A stretch of DNA of 64,000 bases. Source: Cocos nucifera (lineage: Eukaryota; Streptophyta; Magnoliopsida; Arecales; Arecaceae). Positions within the stretch are counted from its first letter, which is position 1. Each line of letters opens with the position of its first letter. Below are positions 23,680 through 35,365 of this stretch, in pieces. The stretch lies in contig QRFJ01005813.1 in the NCBI GenBank assembly GCA_006176705.1, forward strand, positions 46,511 to 110,510, read 5' to 3'. The notes below the pieces were generated by a model. The model worked only from the letters and a program-made list of their open reading frames with translations, did no database searches and was not told the origin of the DNA. A program made the position numbers and the translations under genes.

Positions 23680-26600
23680 ATCAATGTCTGTATCTTCATC
23701 AGAAGGATTATTGACATCTTCATCATCATAATCCACCAATGTATAATCTTCCTCATCAACATTTATGTAGTTGTCATCATAATCTCCTAACACGTTCAGA
23801 TTTAATTCACTAACATCAATATTATCAGGTTGCACATCATCCCTAATCAGAGGAGATGTGCTTCCAATGTTGGCACTGTACGTCCCAAGTTAGCTGTATT
23901 CTATTACTCGTGAAAGAAATCCTCATCCATTTCTATCTCAGAATGAACATCTATGTCGTAAACACCCCTTAGTGCAACCCTTTGTACAATATGTTATTCA
24001 CCCTTATATCTCATATTTTTTAGGTATAATACCTACTTTGCCTAACCAGTGAGTATGAAAGTATCCGATTGGTACCATATTCTTACAAAGTTGATGCTTG
24101 TGAAGTATACATCTTTATGAATACCCATCCTATTATTGCTAATATCCTACTATTGGCATTTAAATTGGTAAATAAATCATTTTAACCGATATCTTAACTA
24201 TATTATATCGGAAAGGATACCATAATAATCAATCTCATTATCTCCATCAGTTTTTAATGTCAAAATTCTACTATTTTGACTCTGCGCTGCATATCAAGCT
24301 CCTTTGGATGAAATCTCATATCACCAATAATACATGAGCTATAATATGAAACCCTAGGTCGAAGTGGCATGCCAAATCATATAATTCCTTGGTTGCACCA
24401 TTTTCTTTATTATGATACATTAACATCATCTACAACAACATACACATAAGTTAAAATAAATCAAACTCTATATATATTACATGTAATAAAAGGTTGAATA
24501 AAACTGTTATTATGCTTACACATCGTCTGAACCAAACTATGAACTCTCTTCGATGTCATCTCTCGATATCTCTATTATTTTGTTGCAATAATACATCTCT
24601 ATGCTCTCTACAATAAATACATGCTTATTATTTATTTTACCTCATAAAAAGTATATAATGTTGATTATGTAAATATACTTACTCCATAAAAAGATAAATT
24701 TCTTTGCAATTATTTAGTACATAGAAATACACCAGCTAGCATTCTTCTATGTCCATATATTTGCACTTTCTTTCACTAATAGGATAAATATTAATCTTGA
24801 AAATAGATAATGTAGATTAAATATCAGCCCTCTCCCAATCTACATTACGCTCATGATTAAATCATATTTCCACATCATCGAGGTACATCAAACAGAATGT
24901 AAGACACTCTATAGAGATATATGCTTTTGCAATTGATCCTTCTGGATGTGCCATATTTTGCACATATTGTTTCAACTTATACAAGAATCTGCACATACAA
25001 AATGATAAAAAATATATAATTATTTTTTTATTATGATTATAAATTAAGTAAAAAAATTAATTTTTTTATAATATTATTATCGTTCAATAAGATACATCCA
25101 TCGGTACTGAACTAGCCTAGCAAGCAAAGCCTCCCTTAGAAGGTGAACCACTAAGTGTACCATAATATCAAAAAATGATGGAAAAAGTTTTTTTAGCTTA
25201 CATGGTAATAGGATAATATCTAATTAAAGCTTCTTAAGTATATCAAGTTGAAGTTTCCAACAATATAATTCTCGAAAGAAAATACCTAATTTAATAAGTG
25301 CATTCTGTACCTCTATGGTGGAGAAGCCATGCATTACAATCGGTATAAGATGCTTCAACATAACATGAGAGTCGTGACTCTTCATACTTGAGATACTGCC
25401 ATCTTTCAAGTTCACACAGCTTGAAATGTTGGAGGCAAAACCATCAAAAAACTTTATAATTTTTAACCACTTATAGAAATTTCTTTTCTCATCACCATGC
25501 AATGTATAACTTGCAGTTGGCATTAAGAATTTTCCACCATCATGGGGCACCAAGTGCAACTCATGCCATATTCTCATTCTTTCTAGGTCTAGTTGAGAAT
25601 TTGGATTATCTTATATTTTTTTCTTGATGTTAAGAAGTGTCTTGATATCATTATCATAAATATTCTTTTCAATATGCATGACATCCAAATTATGATGATG
25701 TAGGAGATGTTGACAATAAGGTAATTCAAAAAATATGCTCCGCTTTGTCCAGTTCAGTTCTGATTCATTAGACTTTTGCTTGCGACCTCAAGAAACTTTG
25801 TTGAATTTAACATTGCCAATAGCCTCTAGTTGTGCCAATATGTCATCTCCACTCATCATACAAGGTGGCCCACGTATCTCTGACTTTCCATTGAAGCATC
25901 GATTCTGATGGGTTCTCCAAGAATGATTAGTTGGTAAAAACCTACGATGACCCATATAGACAATTTTCCTTCCATGCTTCAGTCTAATAGAGCAGCTATC
26001 ACCATTATAAATTGGACATGCCAAATATTCTTTTGTGCTCCATCCAGATAGGTTGCTATATGCCAAAAAATTATTAATTATCCATATTATCATCGCATGC
26101 AATCAAAAATTCTTTTTATTAACTGAATCATATGTTACAACACTAATCTCTTAAGTTCTCTCAATTCATTGATTAAGGGTCCCAGATAAACATCTATCTC
26201 ATTACCAGGAGCTCTAGGTCCAGGAATAAGCAATGATAAAAATATAAATAGCTCTTTCATATATTTTCATGGTGCAATATTATATGGCATTAGCATAACC
26301 GGCCACATACTATAAGCATTGCTTATGCTCCCGAATGGATTGAAACCATCAGATGCTAGGCCAGTTACTAGCAAATTAAGGATATTGTTTATCAAATGTC
26401 CTCCAAACTATAGAGTCTGTTGGATGACTAATGATGTTATCCTTAGAAATTCTCATCTCATGATGCCATCTCATCACCTCGGTGGTCTTCGATGATTGAT
26501 AAAGTCGCTAAAGTCTTGGTGTTAATGAAAAGTATCTCAAAATCTTGTGAGGTCACTTCTTACCTCCTTCGAAATCTTCAGCATACCTTGACTCACCACA

Positions 26601-27283
26601 TTCTAGGCAACAATTCATGTGTTGATGCTCTTTATAAAATAATGCATAATTATTCTTGCATGCATATATTGGTGTATAAACCAGTCCAAGTTCATGCATA
26701 TACTTTTTTGCCTCTAAATATAATTTTGGAAGTTTTTTACCATCCAGTAATGCCTCCTTGATTAAGTTCAATATAAAGTCAAATGACTTTTGACTCCAAC
26801 CAAACATGATTTTAGTATGGAGAAGTTTAACCAAGTACCCAAGATAGTGAACTTCTTATAATTTGGATATAATGGCTCTTTGGCATCTCTCATGAGTTTT
26901 TTAAAATATCCATCATTTGCATTATCCATACTCTTAGAAGAGTTGTCAAAATATGCCCCTTCATATAAATCATCTAACATCTTATTGATGCTAATTGATT
27001 CAGGCTGTTGGCCTATATGTTGGTCTCTTACATTAGTAGGTCTACTTTTTCCATGCAAATCCTAAATAGTATAATTTCTATTCATACCCCAATTAAACAA
27101 GTGCTCCAATGTTGTATCCGTAGATTGAAAGTAATTATTATGACATCTCTAACAACGACATTTGATTCTATTGGGATCATCGACTTTTTCTCGTGCAAAT
27201 CTTATAAAATCCCTAACATCTTGTCAATATTTAGGTAAGATGATAGAGCGAGCATTCATCCAACTTTTATCGATATTTTCCAT
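23680..27283 (-). pseudogene. TNPD-like CACTA transposase, broken
   Basis: The start at 27283 opens a Transposase-associated domain (DKSWMNARSI, then a C-C/H cluster RCHNNYFQS and LEHLFNWGMNRNYTI). The Transposase_21 core follows: LLHTKIMFGWSQKSFDFIL and a HACKNN-type block near 26830-26650, ASDGFNPFG near 26350, LLIPGPRAPGNEIDVYLGPL near 26200, then NLSGWSTKEYLACP and GHRRFLPTNHSWR (26102-25788). A DUF4218 block (MKSHDSHVMLKHLIP near 25380, AHPEGSIAKAYI near 24950) and a DUF4216-like end (near 24060-23900) complete the usual plant order. The protein would cut the element at its ends. Many in-frame stops, several at tryptophan codons, inactivate it. Confidence 0.88.
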
Positions 27284-28425
27284 CTATCTATGAAAAATAT
27301 TCACCATTAAAGTATGTATTATTAGTAAGGTTTTAAGAATGCGTAATCCTATCAATTTCTAACTAGTATGGCCCTATCCCTTTCAGAAGAGCAATAATCT
27401 TATTATTGTTATTAGTCGATATTTTATTTCATTATTGTAAAAATTTTGGTGGCATCTTCTCATGGTTCTCCAAGTATACGATATGAATATGGTGCCTATG
27501 CACCCTATCCAATATATATCCAGAGAACATATGAGAGATAACTATTGAACACCGTATAACGAAATAAAATATTAATTAATAATAATAATAAGATTAAAGC
27601 TTTTCTAAAATGCAAAAAATTGGGGCATTTAGCATTCATTTCTGAACATACATTCAGAAATGATATCCTAATTTATCAAAAAAGGATAACTCTACATTTT
27701 AGTAGAGTTTCCTCTAAAATATGGGTGTTTCTCATATTTTATGCAATAAATTTTATAAATCAAAAATTTATTTATATAACTAAAAGCAAGTAATCATGAA
27801 GATAGACTTAACAAGCTAGATCTACCTTGAAAAAGAGCATCAAAGAGAAATATTTTATAAAATTAACAACACGAGGTTCAATGCAAATTAGAGACTATCA
27901 TTTGAGTTGAATCATAAATTATTTTTATTAATTATGGACTACCTACAAAATTTAAAGCTATATTTCAACAAACTTTACAACAAATTTCATATGTCCTATA
28001 TTATATGTAGTGACTTTTCATTATTTTCCTCTTTATTTTTAAAATTACTTATTTTCACTACCTTTCTAAAATATATAATAGATAAAATAAAATATATAAA
28101 TTAATTATAAAATATATAATCCTATAAAATAATAAATAATCCTATATAAAATATCTATATAATTACATATAACATATATAGAATATTAAATTTTTATATA
28201 AAATATATAATTATAAATTATATAAATTACTATAATTTTTATTTTCTCCCTTTTTTAAAATTTAATTTTTTTAAAAAAAAATATTTTATTTTAATTTCAT
28301 CCACATAATTAAATATTTTATATTTTATATTATTTTATTTTATTTACTTTTTATTTTTTTCTTACTTTTAAGCATTAAAAAATAATTAATTAATTAATTA
28401 CAAAAAAAAAAAGAACCCCCTTCTT
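27284..28425. other. AT-rich upstream region of the CACTA transposase gene
   Basis: Strongly AT-rich, with long A and T runs and a TTAA microsatellite at 28382-28400. No coding frame has recognisable similarity. It would be the intron or 5' untranslated part of the TNPD-like gene if transcription starts to its right. Confidence 0.45.
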
Positions 28426-29010
28426 TCCCCCAGTGCTGCGCTCCCCTTTCCATCCATCACATCACTTCCTATGCCCTCCTCCCACCGTCACCACCGCCCT
28501 TGCCCCCCCCCTTCGTCCGCACTTCCCCCTCCACCCCTGTGCCACGTTGGTACCCCACCATCCCACCCCACACCCCGATCGTCTCCACCATCGTCACCAC
28601 AACCACATGCCTCCTCCCCCGTCTCTCCCCCCCTCCACCCTGCGCCACCCTGGAACCAACCCCCCCCCCACACTCAACTGGCCCCACCCACGCCTATGGC
28701 CCCCTCCACCCCACCCCCCTCCTCCTCTCCTTCCTCCCTGCCCGGGCAACCAACCCTGCATCCTTCCTTCCCCAAGGATGCAAAAGAAAAAACAAAAAAA
28801 AAAGGTTCTACCTTTCAGGGGCGATGGCGCGGCACGGCGATGACAGTAGCAATGGTGGCATAGCGATGATGGCAGCGATGGAGGTAGAAGTGGGGACCAT
28901 CGATGGTGAGAGAGATCGAAAGAGAGAAGGAGAACAATAGGCCTGGTAGCCAGCGGAGAGGGTTCGGGCGAGGAAAATAGGAGGGTGGGGGCAGGAGACA
29001 AAACCCGCAG
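28426..29010. other. C-rich island inside the CACTA element
   Basis: Between about 28430 and 28770 the plus strand is made of long C and CT runs (for example CCCCCCCCC near 28503), in sharp contrast with the AT-rich flanks. The rest (28810-28940) is purine-rich with GATGG and GGCGATGG repeats. Reading frames exist in several phases because of base composition; none shows a known domain. It may be a promoter-proximal untranslated region of the TNPD-like gene or a captured piece of host DNA. Confidence 0.45.
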
Positions 29011-31746
29011 AGGGACGAAATTATAAATTTCTAAAGAAATTTATTGATATAAACTTACATCGGTAATTTCTCTAATCAACTATGTTAAAAAGAAACATAG
29101 GTAATCAGGTTATTAATAATGTTTAATCAACATTAAAAAATGTTTAACAAAATAATAAAATATTTAAAGATATTTTTCGATGCAAACTTACATCTGCAAT
29201 AACCTTATTATCGACGTTTAATAAACATCGACAACTATTTAATAAAAAGTAAAATATTTAATAAAAAGTATAAGTTTTAGCGACATAAAATTAATGTCAG
29301 CAAATGTAGTATTTACCTACGAGAATAATTAACATAGGAAATTAGTTTATTTTGAATGCATAATATTCATCGCAAAATACATTTTTTACCAACTATTAAT
29401 TTGTGTCAACAAATTAAGGTTATTATCAATGATAAGAAAATATTGAAAAATGTTTATTTAAAATTAAAATTACTTTCTCAAAATATATAATTAAAATTTA
29501 AAAATTAAAAATTAAAAAAATATTTTTTGATGTAAATTATACGTCAAAAATAAATTAAATTCTCTACATTAGTTTTTTCGTAGGTAATTATTTTGGTTTT
29601 CGACATTTATCTTATGTTGCTAAAAGTGTCAAATATTTTTTGATAATTATTTTACATCAGCAATAATGTTAATTACCTACGTTAAGAAGTAGCGTAGGCA
29701 ATTTGAACATTTTTCGATGCAATATAAACATCAAAAAAAGTTTTTAAATTAACATTTATATTTTCATAAATAATTTATGGATATAATTTTTAAATTTAAA
29801 GTTCATCTTCATCGTTCATTATCTAAACAATTATCATTAGAGTATCATCATAAAAGTCTGCCTCAATCTCGAAGCCCTAGCTTTATTGATCAATAAAATT
29901 TAATTTCGATGGTCAGGAATGATCGCATGATGATCTGATTGATAGAGGCCACCAATGGATCTAAAAACTTACAGCAATGATCTTGATCATATTTGTACCA
30001 TACTATCAAAATTTTACTTCAATCGAATATCATTATCATGATTAATTTAGTATAGGATTATTTCAATCATTAAATAAAAAATGAGTGATCAAAAGGCCAA
30101 ATGGCAACTGACTCAGATGATTTATTAGATAAATAATCTTTGCTACTACTTTCATCATTTATATAATAGTAATCATAAAATTCAAACCGTATGTATATGA
30201 ACCATCTATATTAAGCAGATCTTATAAAAATATAAGTATAATTACTTAAGGATCTTAAGAATTAATATCAAGAGCCAAATAGTTTTAGATTGTTCATATA
30301 CGTGCAATTTGAATTTTATGATCATCACCATACAAATGATCAAAGTAGTAGCAAAGATCATTTATCTAAGAAATTGCCTCATAATCGGACGTCATTTGGC
30401 CTTTTGATCACAAGTTTTTCATTTAATGGCCGAAATCATCCCGTGCTTAATTGACCATGATAGTGATGTCCGATTGAGATAAAATTTTGATAGTATACTA
30501 CAAATATTATTGAGATCATTGTTGTAAATTTTTAGATCCATCAGTGATCTCTATCTATCAGATCATCATACGATCATTCGTAGCCATCAAAATTAAATTT
30601 TATGGATCGACATAGCTAGGGCTACTTGATCGAGACAGACTTTTCTAAGGATATTTTAATAAAAATTATTAAGATAATAAATGATAAAGATGGATTTTAA
30701 ATTTTAAAATTATACCAATAAATTGTTAACAACAAAATTTATTAAAAAGAAAAACATTTGCTTACGCTTTTGTCTTGCATAGATAATAATCCTATTTGCC
30801 TACATTTATACCTAGGTAATAAGCCTCATTATCCATGCTAACCTAACATGGGCAAATATTTTTTACTTTTTATTATTTTTTAATTTTTATAAAATAAATT
30901 AATAAAAAATATTTATTGATGCTAATATAGCGTAGGAGAACTATGTGTAGGTAACTAGATTTATTACCTATGCTAAATTATGATTGGCAAATTATTTATA
31001 AAAATAAAAATGTTAATAAGAAAATATTTATCGATGTTAATTTAGCATAAGCAGTAATATAATTATCTATGCAAGAAATAAGTGTAAGCAATTATAATTA
31101 TTTCCTACACTAATTTAGCATTGAAAAATTATTTATAAAAATAAAAATTATTTTATGATGCTAATTTACCATAGGTAATAAGCCTAATTACCTATGTAAG
31201 ATTTAAGCATAGAAAATTATTCTTATTGCCCACGCTAATTTACCATCGATAAATTATTTGTAAAAATAAAAAAGTTGATAAAAAAGAGAAACATTTGTTG
31301 ATGTCAACTTAGCATAGGCAATAATTTAATTACCTATGCAAAAAATAAGAGTAAGCAATTAATCTTTATGCCTATGCTAGTTTAGTATCGATAAATTATT
31401 TACAAAAATAAAAAATTAATAAAAAAAATTATCGATGCTAGCTTAGCGTAGGCAATAAGACTAATTGCCTACGTAAAATGTAAGCGTACGCAATTATTCT
31501 TATTTCCTACATAAATATATAATCGATAAATATTTATCAAAAATTAAAAAATTAAGACCACCCATTCTTGATGCTTTTCTTTAAATATCAACACCAAATT
31601 TGCATCGCTAATTATATTTTGTGATGCTTTACCTTTAGCATAGCTAATTATGCCAATTTTACTGATGTTTATCTTATTGCGTAGCTAATTGTAATATTTA
31701 CCTATGAAAAATTTTATGTAGGTAAATTTTGCATCGGCAAAATTTC
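29011..31746. repeat. CACTA right subterminal repeat region
   Basis: Many degenerate copies of GCGTAGGCAATAAG, GCATAGGTAATAAG and their reverse complements alternate with TAAAAATAAAAA spacers, densest at 30750-31740. A middle part (29800-30650) lacks the repeats but contains a long imperfect inverted repeat: 29960-30120 and 30310-30480 share the complementary words GATGATTTATTAGATAAATAAT and ATCATTTATCTAAGAAATT. No coding frame is supported. Confidence 0.75.
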
Positions 31747-31760
31747 TATTTCTTGTAGTG
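31747..31760. repeat. CACTA right terminal inverted repeat
   Basis: Ends TTTCTTGTAGTG; CAT at 31761-31763 is the (mutated) target duplication. Confidence 0.9.
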
Positions 31761-31763
31761 CAT

Positions 31764-32211
31764 CTTTAATTCACAATTCTAGACCCTAATTCATCATACT
31801 TAATTCTTAATTAAGTTTTTGGACTAAAAGGTGGGGTTTGGCATTTTGAAAATATTTTTCAAAATTTTGAAAGGTTCTTTCACAATCTAGCACTGTCCAC
31901 CAAATGGATCAACTCATTTCAAAAATGGATCGACTCATTTTATAAATAGTATTAGTTATAGATTTTAATCTAAAACTATGTACAATACATAAAAATCATG
32001 AATTATTTTAAATTTAATTTAAATATTTATTCATGATTAAAAATTAAATTAAAATTATATAAATATATTATAAAAATTATTAGATTAGATCTAAAATTTT
32101 ATGATCAATTTTTAAATCCGCACGTACCAGGATAACCTATACGCTATAAGGGATAAACCTTACAGTAGGATAACTTACAGTCTATGCGATCATGATTTTA
32201 TTTTTAATTTA
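31764..32211 (-). other. Copia-II leader, part 2, with hairpin
   Basis: This continues the leader interrupted at 20672. It contains a hairpin at 32144-32165 matching the two in Copia-III, with stem CTATAAGG against CCTTACAG; the single mismatch is a wobble pair on the minus-strand RNA. A TGGATC(A/G)ACTCATTT word is repeated at about 31915 and 31935. It ends where the gypsy-like element is inserted. Confidence 0.72.
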
Positions 32212-33617
32212 TGTGGGAGATAAATTCCGCTCCTGCCGAAGTCTAGCCTGATGCTTAGCCCAATGCAACTGATGATCATGGAAGAGCTTCAGTGGCCAAA
32301 ACTTAGCCAAACTCTTTCAACCAGTCGAACTTTCCAGTGGTCGAGCCCCAGCGAAATTCCTTCAGCCGTCCGAACTTCTTAGCGGCCGAGTCCCAGCCGA
32401 GTCTTTTCAGTCGGTCGAACTTCTCAGTGGCCGAGCCCCAGTCGAACTCCCCCAACGATCAAATTTTTGCCGAACTCTCCAAGAGCCAAATTTCTCCATA
32501 AATCAAACTTCTTCCAGATTGCTTCTGCAGTCGGACTCCTACGAGAGCCAAACTCCCTCCGCACTCCTTCAGTCGGACGCTTACGGGAGCCTAACTCCTT
32601 TCGAGCTTCTCCTTCGACCGAACTTCTACATAAGTCAAACTCCTTCCAGATTGCTCCTGTAGTCGACTCCTACGAGAGCCGAACTCCCTTTGCACTCCTC
32701 CAATTGGACGCCTACGGGAGCCGAACTGCTTCCAAGCTTCTCCTTCAGTCGGACGCCTACAGGAGCCAAACTCCTTCCAAATTGCTCCTGCAGTCGAACT
32801 CCTCTAAGAGCCAAACTCTTTCCAGAATTCTCCTTTAGTCGGATACCTACAAAAGTTGAACTCCTTCCAAATTGCTCCTGCAGTCAGACTCCTCCAGGAG
32901 CCGAACTCCTTCCAGAATTCTCCTTCAGTCGGACTCCTATGGGAGCCAAACTCCTTCCAAACTTTCTTCAATCGAACTCCTCCAGGAGCCAAACTCCTTC
33001 TGAACTTCTCCTTTAGTCAGATTCCTCCAGTGAATTACTCCCGGATAATCCCCTCCATATGTATTCCCTTCAGGAGTCCAAACTCTTCTGGATTTGATAT
33101 ATGCCAAAGTCCACCAACCAACTCCTGCTTCTTCAAAGCTATGGTTATTAAATCTTGATGAACGATCACCATCAATCTACCACAGAAGATGCTACAGGCA
33201 GCGCCCCCCTCCATGACAGACTCCACCAGACCTCGAGCGATCCGCTACCAGATGGTATGGCTGTCACCATCAACCTAACAACACCTTCCTTTCCATACCA
33301 AATTCCATCAGACCTCGAGCGGCCCGCTGCCAGACTGCTATAGCCATCACCATCAATCAAGCTCTGCCTATAAAAAGAGACCCTCCAGATACATTTTCTC
33401 TAAGCTCTAAGCTCTCTTCTCCTTCTCAAAACTCTGCCGAGTTCTTGCTTAAGCACTCAATTTCTTGTGGCCAGAAGAGCTGACTTGATCGTTGGAGGAT
33501 CCCATTGGAGCCACCACCACCGACTCCAGATGGGACATTATTTTGCAGATCTCCGATGGTGACCTCATCCTCCTCCACTCTAGCTCATCCCAACGTCGAT
33601 TAGATTCTGCACCAACA
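32212..33617 (+). repeat. 5' LTR of the gypsy-like element
   Basis: It pairs with 38495-39903. From about 32510 to 33025 it consists of about 11 degenerate copies of a unit of about 45 bases built on AGTCGGACTCCT and GGAGCCGAACTCCTTCC. AGTCGGACTCCT and AGGAGCCGAACT are nearly complementary, so each unit can fold. A TATA box at 33369-33376 marks the likely promoter. Confidence 0.9.
33369..33376 (+). promoter_or_regulatory. TATA box in the gypsy-like 5' LTR
   Basis: TATAAAAA within GCCTATAAAAAGAGACCC. The second LTR keeps it at 39655-39662, so it is an inherited feature. RNA would start about 30 bases downstream, near the AAGCTCTAAGCTCTC repeat. Confidence 0.7.
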
Positions 33618-33640
33618 GAATTGACGCTAGAAGGAGGGCC
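33618..33640 (+). other. PBS-like sequence after the gypsy-like 5' LTR
   Basis: GAATTGACGCTAGAAGG directly follows the LTR end. It resembles the TTGGCGC-type sites of plant gypsy elements with a G-to-A change. I cannot name the tRNA with confidence. Confidence 0.5.
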
Positions 33641-33787
33641 TCTGTCTCTGAGGCACCCTTATTCTTAAAGGAGTGCTCAGCAACGACCTCTCTTCTTCCT
33701 CTCCAGAGTTCTTCCTCGAAAAAAAAGGGCTCCTGGAAGAGCTTCGCCCCCGCTTCAGCCCCGGCAACTCAAGCTCCACCTATAGCC

Positions 33788-34321
33788 ATGGTAGTTTCAG
33801 AGCAGTTTAACCTGTTGATGTAGCGAGTTCAGGGTCTCACCGAAATGGTGCAGGCCATGCGGCAGCCTTCGATGGTGACTCCATCAAGAAACCTGCCATC
33901 AAGATGCCAGGAACCGACCTTAAGGAAGAGCATTTGGCCTAGCATACCTATCGCCCTTAGGAATGAGAAACAGAGAGCAAAAGTTCTCCACAAGGAGGTT
34001 TCATAGGAGGACGGAATGAAGTTCGACCATGCTCACAACCTCCTCTCGAGTGTAAGCGAGGCCGAACTCCCCTTTGAGCTCGTCATCAAGGAAGTCCCGA
34101 TAAAAGGGTATGAAGTTCTCCTTCAGAAGGTTTCACAGGAGGGCGGAATGAAGTTCGGCCACGCTCATGACCTCCCTCCGAGCATAAGCGAGGCCGAACT
34201 CCCCCTCAAGCTCATCATCAAGGAAGCTCCAACAAAAGCACATGAAGTTCTCCCCCAGGAGATTTCACAGGAGGGCCGAATGAAGCTCAGCCATGCTCAC
34301 GAACCCTATCCCCGAGCGTAA
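33788..34321 (+). pseudogene. Gag-like start followed by a 44-residue repeat
   Basis: ATG at 33788 opens MVVSEQFNLLM, and the frame later gives RVQGLTEMVQAMRQPS, in the style of the N-terminal part of plant gypsy gag. It continues in frame, past stops at 33821 and about 34007, into a repeat of 44 residues. Each unit carries KF.HAH.L, SEAELP and IKE(A/V)P motifs. The repeat keeps its frame through about two and a half units, which suggests that it was once translated. No zinc knuckle or enzyme follows. The function of the repeated part is not recognised. Confidence 0.55.
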
Positions 34322-34400
34322 GCGAGCCCGAACTCCTTCTTGAACTCATCATCAAGGAAGCCCCGATAAAAGGGCACGAAGAAGTCCTCCCCCTAGAAGG
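33983..34400 (+). repeat. Tandem array 1, 132-base unit
   Basis: Unit starts (GTTCTCC) are at 33983, 34115 and 34247, then a diverged one at 34384, spaced 132, 132 and 137. The 132-base period is a multiple of three, consistent with the 44-residue protein repeat. Confidence 0.85.
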
Positions 34401-34795
34401 TTTCATAGCTATGCCCCCCTCAATGTTCCATAGATGCCAGCCTGAAGCAAGCCAATGGCACTACCGTAGCTAGAACCATCAATAAGGAAGAAAAAATAAG
34501 GAGATCGACTGCCTCCCGACATCATCGATGCTATCTCTAGGGGTTTTGTACTTCGATAGCTAGCATCTCCTAGCCTCAAAGCCAAGAGAAGCTTGCTCCA
34601 AATTGAGAAGGAAAGCATAAAATAGAGGAGGTTGTCAGCGTGGAGGAGCAACGCTCCCATGACCTTGAGACTTGGAGAATCCGAGAATGTACTGTCGGTA
34701 ATTTTTCTTCAATAAAACTCCTTCATTTCAATATTATTATTTCTCGATGCAAAAACTACCTAATGATAGAAAATAAGCAAACAATAGTGGCCATG
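34401..34795 (+). other. Single-copy spacer between arrays
   Basis: No repeat and no recognisable domain. It contains CCTAGCCTCAAAGCCAAGAG and GAGAAGGAAAGCATAAAAT words, and possibly the decayed end of the gag-like region. Confidence 0.4.
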
Positions 34796-35355
34796 TTAGG
34801 AACAGGAGGAGAACCTCATCCTAACATGATCAAGTCGAAGGCCTCGTTCATTTTAGATGACATAGAGAGAGAGGCCCTAACAACGACCCTTATGTGCCCC
34901 CACAGTCCATTAGGAATAGGAGGAGAACCTCATCCTAATGCGAGCAAAGTCGAAGGCCTCATTCATTTTAGATAAGATGGAGGAAGAGGCATCCTTACAA
35001 TGGCCCTTATGTGCCCCCATAGCCCATTAAAAATAGGAGGAGAACCTCATCCTAATACGAACAAAGTTGAAGGCCTCATTCATTATAGATGAGATGGGGG
35101 AGAGGCCCTTGACAACGTAGACCCTTATGTGCCCCCAACAGTCCGTTAGGAATAGGAGGAGAACCTCATCCTAACGTGAGCAAAGTCGAAGGCCTCATTC
35201 ATTTTAGACGAGATGGAAGGAGAGGCCCTAACAACGGCCCTTATTTGCCCCCATAGCCCATTAGGAGCAGAAGGAGAACCTCATCCTAACATGAGCAAAG
35301 TTGAAGGCCTCATTCATTCTAGATGGGATGAGAGAAAAGGGTCCAACAATGGCCC
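34796..35355 (+). repeat. Tandem array 2, unit of 114-119 bases
   Basis: GAACCTCATCCTAA recurs at 34811, 34925, 35042, 35161 and 35276. Each unit also has GTCGAAGGCCTC and CCCTTATGTGCCCCC. The spacing is not a multiple of three throughout, so it is not coding. Confidence 0.88.
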
Positions 35356-35365
35356 CATTGTGCCC

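Larger units (their letters stand above)
20673..31760 (-). mobile_element. CACTA (En/Spm superfamily) DNA transposon, 11.1 kb
   Basis: The left end starts CACTAAAAGAAA and the right end finishes TTTCTTGTAGTG, giving imperfect terminal inverted repeats. The flanks GAT (20670-20672) and CAT (31761-31763) are a 3-bp duplication with one mismatch. The empty site is visible in other copia leaders (59894, 12797). Both ends carry many short subterminal repeats in both directions, built on the words ACCTATGC or GCGTAGGCAAT. Two gene regions, both on the minus strand, encode TNPD-like and TNPA-like proteins. Both are broken by stops. Confidence 0.94.

Noticed and set aside
28433..28940. Overlapping proline- and histidine-rich reading frames in three phases
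   Set aside because: The frames are long only because C-rich sequence has few stops; no phase shows a known domain or a better start than the others.
33155..33343. A reading frame repeated at 39441-39623
   Set aside because: Again paired LTR copies, here of the gypsy-like element; not evidence of a gene.
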